Assembly: GCF_008728515.1 (NCBI RefSeq)
Contig: NC_044977.1
Location: 190,081,987 to 190,145,986 of the forward strand
Direction: 5' to 3'
Origin: Papio anubis
Taxonomy: Eukaryota; Chordata; Mammalia; Primates; Cercopithecidae
Length of the DNA stretch: 64,000 nucleotides
Shown here piece by piece: positions 54,590-64,000 of this stretch. The notes beneath the pieces were generated by a model that searched no databases, was not told where the DNA came from, and worked only from the letters and a program-made list of their open reading frames with translations. Both the position numbers and the translations under genes were made by a program. The first letter of the stretch is position 1. Each line of letters opens with the position of its first letter.

Positions 54590-55860
54590 GCTTTAAGATT
54601 CATCCCGTTCAGCAGATGTTCACTGAGTCCTCACAGATGTGGACACTGTTTTAGTGCAGAGGGTAAAACAATAAGCAAAATAAGTCCTTGTACCATGTAT
54701 ATACTGTTGCCAGAGACAGATCATAAAGATAAACCAGGAAATACATTAGTTTCAGATAATGATAAGTGTCAGGAAGAAAATAAAATATGGTAAGAAGTTA
54801 GAGACTGGGGTGCTATTTTTGATCAGGAGTTAGAGAGGACTTCTCTGAGAAGGCCTCATGTAAGCTGAGACTGAATTGGAAGGACATGCCAGCCTGCAGA
54901 GATCTTGGGGACAACATTCCAGCAGACGGCCCGGAGGAACTGGCCAGTCGGCAAGCAGAGCACATGAAGCTTGGTCAGTGAGGTGGGCAAAGGGCAGATC
55001 ACAGAGGGCTTTGCAGGCTGTGAGGATGACTGGATTTTATTCTATGGGTATCAGGGAGCCCCCATTGGAGGTTTCTAAGTAGAGGAGTGTTGTGATTTTT
55101 TCACATTTCAAAATGACCACGCTGGCTGCCGTGTAGAGAATGGCCTAGGAGTGGTGATGCGAGAGCAGGTGGATAAATCAAGGGGCTGCTGCCGTGGTCC
55201 AGCCCGGAGAAGAGTGTGTGGGACCAGGCGGGGAGCAGGGAAGCAGTGAGGGGCGCCTGTGGAGTGTGTTGGAGAGGTGAGGCTGGCATGACTTGCTGTA
55301 AAGGACAGAGACGAATCAGATAGGACTTTTTTTGGTTTGTTTGTGTAGTTTTTGTTTTTGTTTGTGTTTTTAGACGGAGTTTCGCTCTTGTTTCCCAGGT
55401 TGGAGTGCAGTGGGGTGATCTCGGCTTACCGCAACGTCCGCCTCCCGGGTTCAAGCCATTCTCCCACCTCAGCCCCCCGAGTAACTGGGATTACAGGAAT
55501 GCGCCACCACACCTGGCTAATTTTGTATTTTTAGTAAAGACGGGGTTTCTCCATGTTGGTCAGGCTGGTCTCAAACTCTCGACCTCAGGTGATCCTCCTG
55601 CCTGGGACTCCCAAAGTGGTAGGATTACAGGCGTGAGCCACCGCGCCCAGCCAAGGACGTTTTCAATCTTGTCTTGAGTGTAGGTGATGGTGGCACATTT
55701 GCTAACATGGAGAAGACTGGGAAAGCAGCACATTTGTGGTGGTGCGGTCGCCAAGAGTTTGTTTCGGATGCGTTAAGCTCAAGAGGTCTCTTAGCCCAGC
55801 GGAGATGCCAAGTAAGTGGCCAGATATGCAGCCCAAGGAACACACAATAACTGAGGGATT
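54590..55860 (-). mobile_element. L2 LINE, long 3' half, interrupted by Alu
   Basis: The longest L2 copy of the window. In order: CAGATGTTCACTGAGTCCTC, AGAGGACTTCTCTGAGAAGG, AACATTCCAGCAGACGGC, CTGGATTTTATTCTATGGGT, GCTGGCTGCCGTGTAGAGAA and, after the Alu, AACATGGAGAAGACTGGG. All follow the L2 3' half in reverse. Frames are broken. Confidence 0.88.
55331..55652 (-). mobile_element. AluS SINE with TG/T-rich tail
   Basis: Antisense Alu in the L2. Short TSD AGGAC...TTTT (55322 on, and 55654 on). Confidence 0.93.
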
Positions 55861-56401
55861 TCTGAAGTCTAAGAGGACTTCGGACTTCAGCCAAGGCTGG
55901 GCATAGGGATGAGGAGAGGCCTCCCGTTCTCTTAGGTGGCTGTTACTCTTAGGTGGCTGAGGCCCCAGGACACGGAAGGGCCGTTTGCCGCTTTCACTAA
56001 GCTGCCAAGGTTGCTATATCCCGAGTGTCTCTCTGCACCAGCACTGACCACCCAGACCCATCACGCGTGGGTCATTATCAACGCTTTAGAGTGATTCTGC
56101 CCCAGCCCTCAAACAGACAAAACCGAGAAAAAGGGACCCTTTCCCTCTGAGTTTGTCCAGGAATGTCCTTTTATTGATTGCTTTATTTACTTGTTTGTTT
56201 GTAAGGTACCTTCAGATTCTGTTTTTTTGGGAATGAGAATTAACGCTGGAAAATAGCATTCAGGTTTTCCCTCGCATGTCTTCCACCGCCCTCCTTGGTG
56301 GTTCATCTGCGGACAGGAGAACTGTGTTTGAAAAAGGAAAATCAACTCTAGTGGCCCAGAATCAGGCAGACCATGATTACCTTGTTTAAAAATCCATCAC
56401 A
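55861..56401. other. Unique non-coding sequence
   Basis: Contains a 14-bp tandem echo, CTCTTAGGTGGCTG (55931-55944 and 55947-55960). No repeat family recognised. Confidence 0.45.
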
Positions 56402-56697
56402 GGCTGGGCACGGTGGTTCATGTCTGTAATCCCAGTAACTTGGGAGGCCGAGGCAGGTGGATCACCTGAGGTCAGGAGTTCGAGACCAGCCTGGCCAACA
56501 TGGTGAAACCCTGTCTCTACTAAAAATACAAAAATTAGCCAGAGGTGGTGGTGGGCACCTGTAATCCCAGCTACTCGGGAGGCTGAGGCAGGAGAATTAT
56601 TTGAACCCGGGAGATGGAGGTTGCAGTGAGCTGAGATCACACCACAGAACTCCAGCCTGGGCAACAGAGGGAGACTCTGTCTGGGAAAAAAAAAAAA
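56402..56697 (+). mobile_element. AluS SINE
   Basis: Full Alu. Its A-tail runs into an AT microsatellite. ATCACAG occurs at both outer edges (56396 and 56789 on), a possible TSD. Confidence 0.93.
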
Positions 56698-56797
56698 TAT
56701 GTATATATATATGTGTATATATATATATATCACAGATATATGTGATATATGTGATATATGTGATATATGAAAAAATATGTGAGATATATATATATCA
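56698..56797 (+). repeat. (TA)n / (TGATATATG)n microsatellite
   Basis: About 100 bp: TA/TG alternation, then roughly four units of a 10-bp GATATATGTG repeat, then (TA)n ending in TCACAG. Confidence 0.95.
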
Positions 56798-56834
56798 CAG
56801 AAAGATTTCAGCTTGTCTTGGCAAAGCATCAACA

Positions 56835-57055
56835 TGGTATAGTGGAGACATTTACAGACAGAACTGGATTCGAATCGCGTTTCTTTCATTGAACAATTCT
56901 GTGACTTTGGGCATGTTACTTAATCGCTCTGAGCCCCCATTTCCCCAGCTGTAAAATAAGGATGATAATATCTACCTTCCAGGAGTGAATAGTGATTAAT
57001 TGTGAGCCGCAGCTAGCCTGATGTATAGTTGACACTCAGGAAATATTGAGTCTCC
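56835..57055 (+). mobile_element. MIR SINE, near full length
   Basis: CATGGTATAGTGGAGACATT, GTGACTTTGGGCATGTTACT and CCAGCTGTAAAATAAGGATG follow the MIR from its 5' end to its 3' end. Confidence 0.92.
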
Positions 57056-57329
57056 TGCTTTCAAGGCATGGCTCTTCAGTTGGGTGATGACACCTTTTGA
57101 TGCATTCAGATGTGGTTACAGCCAGTGAACCTCACAGAACATTTCAGTTAGGTCTGTAAGCAGCACTCTGACCGCTGGAAATCCGTCATTAAGTCAGTGG
57201 TGGCTTCAGGCTGCTCAGGCGTGTCAGAAGTTGCACCCAGCTCACCTTCCTTCCTACCTGCCCCATCACAGCAAGTCAGAGAAGTCAAGGAGAGCTGTAG
57301 TAACAAAAAGTCTTGAACACGTGTAGAAT
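57056..57329. other. Unique non-coding sequence
   Basis: Nothing recognised. Confidence 0.4.
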
Positions 57330-57490
57330 ACTGAGCAGTTCCCAAAGTGCTCCTACCCTCAGAGCAACATAGAAGCTGAAATTGTTACTGTTCCCATTAC
57401 AATGAGGATGAGGAAATTGGGCTTTATAGGAGAAGCGATATACTCAATGTCTCAGAAGTAAGTTTCAGAACCAAGCCTCAACGCCAATCT
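57330..57490 (-). mobile_element. MIR SINE
   Basis: TTCCCATTACAATGAGGATG, then AGGAAATTGGGCTTTATAGG, follows the reverse MIR. It continues past the next Alu at 57792. Confidence 0.7.
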
Positions 57491-57791
57491 TTTTTTTTTT
57501 TTTTTTTCCTTTTTTTGAGACGGTCTCACTTTGTCACCCAGGCTGGAGCATGCAGATCTCAGCTCACTAAAGCCTTGACCTGTGGGGCTCCAGCAATCCT
57601 CCCGACTCAGCCTCCCGAGTAGCTGGGACTACAGGCAGGTGCCACCACGCCTGGCTAATTTTGATATTTTTTGTAGAGGCTAGGTCTCACTATGTTGCCC
57701 AGGGTCGTTTCAAACTCCTGGACTCAAGAGATCCTCCCACTTTGGTCTCCCAAAGTGCTGGGCTTACAGGAGTACACCACCACGCCCAGCC
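57491..57791 (-). mobile_element. AluJ SINE
   Basis: Diverged antisense Alu. TSD CCTCAACGCCAATCT (57476-57490) against CCTCAATGCCAACCT (57792-57806). Confidence 0.94.
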
Positions 57792-57806
57792 CCTCAATGC
57801 CAACCT

Positions 57807-58203
57807 CTGAATTCAGTGTTCCTGCCACACCACAGTATCCTGAGCAATCTTGTCTTGGAAAAGTCACGACCAGCAACCGTCCTGATGTCTTGGGACTGAC
57901 TTCTTGTCCAAAGGGACAACTTGGCTCTGACCCTTTAAAAGCCTTCCCCACGGCTTCAAAATGTGTGGTAGCAAGCAACAGAGAAGCTGCGGATGACTCA
58001 TTATCAGCAGCAGAAACTTTACTCCAGAATCGCCCTCCCTGCCTCATACCCTCCCCTGCCCAGTTCTGTTGTCTCTTCTAGACGGATGGAACTGCTCACT
58101 GGCTGGTCTCCTGACAGTCTGACTTTACTCTGGGACTGGAACTTGCATTTCTGGTCTCTGGCAATGAGTAGTCACAGGTAACAACAGGTTATATTTTTAT
58201 AAA
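57807..58203. other. Unique non-coding sequence
   Basis: The 129-codon frame at 57692-58081 starts in the Alu and is spurious. Confidence 0.4.
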
Positions 58204-58326
58204 ATAATAGAGATGGGATCTCACTATGTTGTCCAGGCTGGTCTCCAACTCCTAGCCTCAAGTGATCCTCCTGCCTCCGCCTCCCAAAGTGCTGGGATTA
58301 ACAGGCATGAGCCACTGTGCCCAGCC
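58204..58326 (-). mobile_element. Free left Alu monomer (FLAM-like)
   Basis: Only the left-arm unit is present (GAGATGGGATCTCACTATGT through CACTGTGCCCAGCC), without a right arm. Confidence 0.8.
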
Positions 58327-59104
58327 ATCAGGCCATTTTGGAACCCTCTCATCCAAACTTGTGACCTTTCCTCGAAGTTAATTGCGGCAAGAATCTGTCT
58401 GACTTTGGTCTGGGTTTGGTTTGGGGTATGGCCTAAGGGTAATGGGCACTGGGTGATATAGCCCATCCAGTTATCCAAGGCTGTCAAAAGGTAAACTAAG
58501 TCCCACTCTTCCCTATCTTCAGAAAAGGACCAGGCAGGAAAAATGGAAAATAAGACTCTATCCTTAAAAGCTCAGGAACCACCTCAAGCAAAGCGCTAAT
58601 GGTTACACAGTTTCTCCTAGGTAGAAACAGAGGGTCTGTTAGAGCCGGCACTCCTAATTCAACAACCTCATTTCACACAGTGGGAGACTGGAAAGTAAAG
58701 TGGAGAAGTCCACGCAGTCCAGCAGAGGCAGGGCTGGCACCCAGGCCTGGGACTCCCCGTTCGTTTTTCTCACTGAGCCATGCAGTTCACTCACGAATCC
58801 CAGGCACATTCTGTGTAGATGACCCAGGTGATCCCACCCCACCCCCGACTTCCAGAAGGGTTACACTGTAATGGTTTGTGTCACAAACTTGAATGATATA
58901 AACCTATGTCTATGCAGTTCCTATCCAGGCAGAGCTGCTTCCAACAAGGGCTATCCAAAGAGGCCTCTGTGGCTGGGAGTGACCACCCTAAACCTGCCCT
59001 GCGATTTCCGGGATAACCTTTTGAGTCTTCCCAGCTTGTGGGATCACTGGGATGGGATGAAGGAAGCATGGACAGCAGTGTGTTCTGTTTTCAGTAAGTC
59101 TGCT
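58327..59104. other. Unique sequence with a MIR-like trace
   Basis: 58625-58770 (CAACAACCTCATTTCACACA) has a weak reverse MIR-like layout. The rest is unrecognised. Confidence 0.4.
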
Positions 59105-59526
59105 TCACCCAGTATCTCCCCCCACCACTATTTTCTCCCTCATCCTCTCTATCCCCTCCTCTAGTTCCTCATCTACTGCCACCACCACCTCCTCCATCTC
59201 CTCCACACCTCCACCACCAGCACCCTTCAACCCCTGCCTCCACTTTCTCCTTCTCCACCTCCCTCAGCCCCTCCAAGCCTCCTCTACTTCCTCCTTCACT
59301 GCTTCTGCCACCTCCACCACCTTCTTCATGCCTTCCACACCAAGACTACTAATCCCCTCCCCTCCAGCACCCCACCACCCCACCTCCTCCTCCTCTGCAC
59401 AAACACCCACACCAGCTCTGCCCCAGCTCTGCTTCCTCCTCCAGCAACACCCCCAGCTGCTCCTCTCTCCACTCCTCCTCCACTGCCCACCCTTCCACAC
59501 CACCTCCAGCAGCAGCTCCACCACCT
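59105..59526 (+). repeat. Degenerate (CCT/CAC) trinucleotide tract
   Basis: About 420 bp of C/T/A with very little G, built mostly from CTC, CAC, TCC and CCA triplets. Mutually overlapping open frames on both strands arise from the triplet composition. Confidence 0.9.
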
Positions 59527-59709
59527 AACCTGTAGCATTAAGGTAGGTCTTCTAGCCAAACATGCTTCTAAGACCTTGGTGCTTCTGAAACAAAACGGGT
59601 GATCGGTGTTTTAATCCATAGCCAGAGTCACTGAGATTCAGCAGGCATTTGAAATGAACCAGGATCGATTCCTTCTATTTTTGCTCATTTTGAAATTGCT
59701 TATCTGACC

Positions 59710-59762
59710 TCCCCCCACACATACACACACGCCTGCGTGCACACGCACACACACGCACACAG
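59710..59762 (+). repeat. (CA)n microsatellite, interrupted
   Basis: CA dinucleotides interrupted by CG and CCTGCGTG. Confidence 0.92.
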
Positions 59763-60089
59763 GCTCCACACTCAGGCTCCTGATCTCTCTTTCTCACCAG
59801 AAGACCATAGGTACTCTGAAATGAAGCAAACAATGGTGGCCTTGTTACAGGAGCCTGATATTAATAGACTATTCCTTTTGATTTCAGCCTGGAAACATTG
59901 GCACCAAACCAATGTTAGAAAGGAGGGACTGCACAGCGGAAGTTTAAAAGAGAGAAGGCGAAGAAAATCCAACCCAGCTTTGATCAGAAGGGTCTGAAGA
60001 TGAATCGTGGTCATTTCATAGGTCTCTGGGTGGAGGTTAATGCCATTTTGAGACAAGGAAACTGGGTAAAAAAAAAAAAAAAAAAGAGG
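59763..60089. other. Unique sequence with an A-run
   Basis: Run of 18 A at 60068-60085. An 86-codon plus frame at 59737-59997 has no recognisable domain. Confidence 0.4.
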
Positions 60090-60420
60090 GAAGCTGAGAA
60101 GAGATGAACTTTCTGATGGAACAGGGCCACCTCACCGAGAGGATCAAAGCTGCTCGCCATGCAGAGGCGAATGAAGGATTATTCACTTTCTATTTTTTCA
60201 CGCCTGCAGCACACATGGGGATCTAATTGGTCGGGATGCGAAATACAGCCAGCCAGCCCCCGCAGCAGGGCAGAGCCCACGGGGAAGCTGGTGCTTGCTG
60301 CAGCTGCAAACCATTAAAGGCAGGCTCGGCACCCTGCGCTACTTTAACTGCTCCTCTGTGCGTTTCCTCAGCTTACAGCCCCCAGCGTCTACTTCCAAGC
60401 CTTTCTGATCTCAGAGGTGA
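60090..60420. promoter_or_regulatory. Candidate regulatory element (unproven)
   Basis: Repeat-free sequence with GGATCAAAGCTG (a TCF/LEF-type core, 60141 on), AGGATTATTC, ATCTAATTGG, CTGCAGCTGCA (containing an E-box) and CCATTAAAGG in close order. Function is inference. Confidence 0.25.
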
Positions 60421-60639
60421 TGAGCTTGACGGCTGCCAGGCACGCCTGCTGGGATTCAGGGAATGCAAGAGAGGAGCCTTAGGGGAGGGCGATGCACAGC
60501 CCCCGGAGGGAGGGGCCGCTGGGCTATGAGGAGGCTGGCACTCTGGCCCCTGGGGTGGCACTGCCTCAGTTCTAATCCACACCGCCAGGGGAGATACCAG
60601 ACAACAGGGAGTAAAACAAAAGGAGGGCCTGAAAACCCA
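60421..60639. other. Unique GC-rich non-coding sequence
   Basis: Overlapping frames on both strands (60227-60669). Nothing recognised. Confidence 0.4.
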
Positions 60640-60780
60640 CACCACTGCGCATTGTGACCGTAGGCACATTACTCAACTTCTCCAACCCTTCATTTCCTTG
60701 CCTTTGAAATGGGGTGTGTGCCTAGCCCACAACGCAGCTGTGAGGATTAAATGACATCAGGGATTGTTGACTAATGAGGG
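60640..60780 (+). mobile_element. MIR SINE, 3' half
   Basis: GGCACATTACTCAACTTCTC, CTTTGAAATGGGGTGTGTGC and GTGAGGATTAAATGACATCA follow the forward MIR. Confidence 0.88.
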
Positions 60781-61159
60781 GAGTGTCTGTTGGTTACTGT
60801 CATGGATCACACCCCTCCTTCAACCTTCTCTGACAACCTCTTGAGCTAGGTCCAGTTTCTTCCAATTTCCCTTCCAATCTTCTCCACCCTTCCTCCCTAG
60901 TGAAACCTTCCCTGCTTACTGAGGTCAGCAGGATCATAGGGCCCTCGCTTGCCCCACTGAACCCCACTAGTCGTTCATCTCAGGCTCCCATCTTTCTCTC
61001 TTAGCTGTCATCCTTGGGCACATCCTCCTAGCTGGCATTGCCACCTCCAGTCCCCCCACACCTCCTCCTCAACCGCCCGTTATCCACATATACGAAGCTG
61101 TACAACTCAAGCCAACCCATCCACAGAGCCCACCCTCTGCTGAGAACGCAGGAGTAGCC
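60781..61159. other. C/T-rich unique sequence, possibly diverged L2
   Basis: Composition resembles the L2 body that follows, but no block is decisive. Confidence 0.4.
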
Positions 61160-61565
61160 CCTGTCACTCACAGGATGAATCCTGAGCCCCTCAGCTCTGC
61201 TCCCCTGTCCCCAAGCCCCCCACTGTCCTGTTTGCAGCTGTCCCCTTAGCCAGGAATGCCATCAGTCTTCTTCTGGTCTGCCTCATCCTGCAAGACACAG
61301 CTGAGGTATGATCTCTTCGGGGTAGTTTCCCCCAATGCCAGACAGTAACCTCGGCTAAGCATCGTACATGTGTTTCCATACTGTCCTACCTCGACCACAT
61401 GGAACTGAAATCGTGGGCTTGCCTAAATCTCTCCTCCACGTGAAGGTGAGCTTTTGGGAGACAGGAATGCATTCTAATTCATCTTTGTAGTCTCAGAATG
61501 TAGCATGTTTAGCACAGTGCCTGGAATATAACGTGTATTCAATAAGTGTATTGTGAACTAATTCA
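61160..61565 (+). mobile_element. L2 LINE, 3' end
   Basis: GGATGAATCCTGAGCCCCTC, TTAGCCAGGAATGCC, AGTGCCTGGAATATAACGTG and TATTCAATAAGTGTATTGTG follow the forward L2 end. Confidence 0.85.
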
Positions 61566-61599
61566 TGGCCATCAGTTGTCATTTGTCTCTCTGCCTAAA

Positions 61600-61828
61600 C
61601 TGTCCAATTAAGTTGAAAGCATTTGGAGCATCGGGAATGTGTCTGACTCACTTTGTATTCTGCACAATGCCCAGCACATAGCAGAGCCTCAACCCAGAGT
61701 TGCTGGTTCTGTGGGGCACCATTATCGATAATGCCCCTGCTGTGGTCTGTGCTGTTTTCTCAGCATCTCAGACCAAGCTCTGCACACAGCAGGGGCTCAA
61801 TAAACATATTGTAAATGAATAAATAGTG
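61600..61828 (+). mobile_element. Two further L2 3' ends in series
   Basis: AATGCCCAGCACATAGCAGA (to about 61705) and GGGGCTCAATAAACATATTG, then AAATGAATAAA (to about 61828), each match the L2 terminus, giving three termini within about 350 bp. Confidence 0.65.
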
Positions 61829-61872
61829 TATCTTTGTAGGAAAAACACCTGTTCTGGTCAGAATATGCAGAC

Positions 61873-62241
61873 TGGTTATGACCTGGGTTGAATGGTTATG
61901 ACCCCCTGCCCCTATTCATATGTTGAAATCCTAACTCCCAAAGCGATGGTGTTAGGAGGTGGAGTCTCTGCTGGGCGCTTAGGTCACGAGGGGTGGCACC
62001 CTCATGAATGGGATTCCTGCTCCTAGGGAAGAAGCCTGAGAGAGCTCCCTCACCCCTTCTACCATGTGAGGTTACAGTAAAAAGAAGCCTGTCTTTGAGG
62101 AAGGAGATCCTCACCAGACCCTTAATCTGCTAGTGCCTCGATGTTGGACTTTGCAGCCTCCAGAACTGTGATACATTGCTGTTGTTTATAAGCCACCCAG
62201 TCTATGGTATTTTGTTATAGCATCCCCAACAGACTAAGACA
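61873..62241 (+). mobile_element. MLT1-type MaLR LTR
   Basis: TTCATATGTTGAAATCCTAA, GGTGTTAGGAGGTGG, CCTCATGAATGGGATTCCTG, TTTGCAGCCTCCAGAACTGT and ATTTTGTTATAGCATCC...ACTAAGACA run in consensus order. No clear TSD. Confidence 0.92.
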
Positions 62242-62664
62242 GAAGGCCTGGGTTCTAGTCAGAGTAACAAATCCAAATTAACAAGGCCAAAAGATAACTT
62301 CTAATTTTCTCCAAAACTCCATTTCTCACCCCAAAGCCCCAGCAAAAATTCTCCATGTTGATAAATGTAGTACCAACATCCTAGTTGCTCAGACCAAGAT
62401 CTAGGAGTAATATCTGATTTGCCATAAATCTTACATTCCACGTTCAATTCACTGACGAATTCTACAAGTCCTGCTTCCACAATGTGTCCAACCTCTGACC
62501 ATCATCACCTTTCGAGCCCCACCCTACTTCAAGGTACCGTGATCTTGACCTTGTAACTGGTCTCCCTGTCCACATGCATGATGTGCTCTTTTCGTTTTAT
62601 CACCTTGATCTTTCTGATATCCCTCCAAAACCATTCCACTTTACTTAGAATGAAGTGCAAACTT

Positions 62665-62957
62665 TTTTTTTTTCCTTTGAGACAGAGTCTCTCTCTGTTG
62701 CCCAGGCTGGAGTGCAGTGGCACAATCTTGGCTCACTGCAACCTCCACCTCCCGAGTTCAAGCAATTCTCCTGCCTCAGCCTTCTGAGTAGCTGGGATGA
62801 CAGGCACATGCCATCACCCCCGGCTAATTTTGTATTTTTAGTACAGATGGGTTTCACAATGTTGGCCAGGCTTTCGTGAACTCCTGACCTCAAGTGATCT
62901 GCCCACCTCAGCCTCCCAAAGTGCTGGGATTACAGGCATGAGCCACCGTGCCTGGCC
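62665..62957 (-). mobile_element. AluS SINE
   Basis: TSD GAAGTGCAAACTT (62652-62664) against GAAGTGCGAACTT (62958-62970). Inserted in the L2. Confidence 0.95.
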
Positions 62958-63203
62958 GAAGTGCGAACTTCTAATCATGGTCTACAAACCTCATGCAATC
63001 TGGCCCTGCCACCTTCCTCCTCTACTAATCCTCTCCTTGCTGTTTTCTTCCAAACATGCTGATCTTTTTGCTGTCCCTAAAATAGTCTGGTTTCTTCTCA
63101 CCTCAGAACTTGCTATTCCCTCTACCTAGAAAGCTCTTCCCCAAATATTCGTGTTTCTTGGTTCAAATGTCACTATTTCAGTGAAGCCTTCAGCAATCCT
63201 AGG

Positions 63204-63723
63204 TGTGATATTAATTGTCTATGTCAATTTGATTAGGCCATAGGGTGCCCAGATATTTGGTCAAATATTTTCTGGGTGTGTCTGGGAGGGTGCTTTGGAT
63301 GAGATTAAAATTTGAATTGGTTGAGTAGAACAGATTGGTCTGCCCAATGTGAGTGGCTTTCATCCAACCAGTTGAAGACCTGCATAGACCAAAAATGTTG
63401 GCTGTCCCTTAAGAAATAGTTTCCTTCTGCTTGACTTCCTTGAGCTGAGACATCAGTCTTTTTCTACTTTCAGACTCCAGCAGAAACATCTGCTCCTCCA
63501 GGGTCTTAAGCCTGCCAGCTTTTGGACTCCAACTTACACCATCGGCTCTCCTAGTTCTCAGGACTTCAGACTCAGATTGGAGCTACACCGTCTGCCTCCA
63601 GCTTGCCGGCTTTGTGAGACTTCTCGGCCTCTTTAATTGTATGAGCCAATGCCTTATAATAACTCTTTCTCTCTCTATCTATACATGCACTATTACTCTG
63701 TTTCTCTGGAGAACCCTAATACA
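63204..63723 (+). mobile_element. ERVL/MaLR-type solo LTR with exact 5-bp TSD
   Basis: A 520-bp element from TGTGATATTAATTG to CCCTAATACA with GGTGCCCAGATATTTGGTCA, GGGTGTGTCTGGGAGGG and TCTCTGGAGAACCCTAAT. Flanked by CTAGG at 63199-63203 and 63724-63728. It splits the L2. Subfamily not assigned. Confidence 0.9.
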
Positions 63724-63890
63724 CTAGGTAAAACTGTATCCCTCTACCCACCTCATGCAATTCTTTCTTATCTGTTTCTTGACTGTTTGTGCCTGTCTCT
63801 TCTCAACCAGAATGCAGGCTCCTTTTTCAATACTATATCTCTGGATGCATGCATGGCACATAGAGGGTCCTCAGTAAATACTGGTTGACT

Positions 63891-64000
63891 GACTCTTTTC
63901 CCTCATTAGCCCTGTGACCTTGCACAATTCATTTGACCTCTGAGCCAATTTCTTCACCATTACAACAGGGATGGCATCTTGTTTACATAACACCAGGGCT
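63891..64000. other. Unique sequence, probable MIR start
   Basis: TTAGCCCTGTGACCTTGCAC, then GAGCCAATTTCTTCACC, resembles the forward MIR core, but the window ends here. Confidence 0.6.

Larger units (their letters stand above)
62330..63890 (+). mobile_element. L2 LINE, 3' half, interrupted by Alu and LTR
   Basis: Segments 62330-62664, 62971-63203 and 63729-63890 form one L2: AACTGGTCTCCCTGTCCACA, CATGGTCTACAAACCTCATG, CAGAACTTGCTATTCCCTCT, ACCAGAATGCAGGCTCCTTT and the terminus CATAGAGGGTCCTCAGTAAA. Frames are broken. Confidence 0.88.

Noticed and set aside
56386..56889. 167-codon minus-strand frame
   Set aside because: Composed of antisense Alu and the AT microsatellite.

Overview
The window is primate nuclear DNA, almost certainly human. 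It carries dozens of Alu elements of the AluJ, AluS and AluY types, mammal-wide MIR and L2 relics, old L1M fragments, MaLR and class I ERV solo LTRs, a Tigger-like DNA transposon and a 7SL RNA pseudogene. Repeat recognition is from remembered consensus patterns, not a database search, so subfamily names are provisional and most edges are good to about 10-20 bases. Where a target-site duplication (TSD) is quoted I read both copies directly.

I find no protein-coding gene that I can support. The longest open frames (239, 200, 186, 168 and 167 codons) lie in a CpG island, in Alu antisense sequence, in low-complexity tracts or in unique DNA without recognisable domains. The window therefore looks intergenic or deeply intronic. 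The one strong sign of a gene-like unit is an isolated CpG island at about 38.8-39.4 kb with a TATA-like and CArG-like box on its 3' flank, a candidate promoter for an unseen transcript.

Layout: 0-1.4 kb holds the 7SL pseudogene followed by an L1M 3' end. 1.4-9.3 kb is mostly unique DNA with a Tigger-like element and a solo ERV1 LTR bounded by an exact 4-bp TSD. 9.3-24.5 kb mixes Alus, MIRs, L2, a 35-bp minisatellite and paired pyrimidine/purine tracts, and contains two dispersed local duplications, one direct and one inverted. 25-37 kb is dominated by L2, MIR and MaLR LTRs. 37.3-37.8 kb is a composite CA/GATCCA minisatellite just upstream of a run of 19 G and the CpG island. 40.34-40.42 kb holds a perfect foldback palindrome. 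41-58 kb is Alu-dense, with L1M, L2 and MIR hosts interrupted by Alus. 59.1-59.5 kb is a pyrimidine-rich degenerate trinucleotide tract. 60-64 kb ends with L2 copies nested with an Alu and two MaLR-type LTRs.

The most interesting signals are small structural rearrangements rather than genes: the inverted MIR-derived duplication (22.0/23.1 kb), the foldback at 40.34 kb, the direct 105-bp duplication (18.8/20.0 kb), the composite minisatellite, and the CpG island with possible flanking regulatory DNA.
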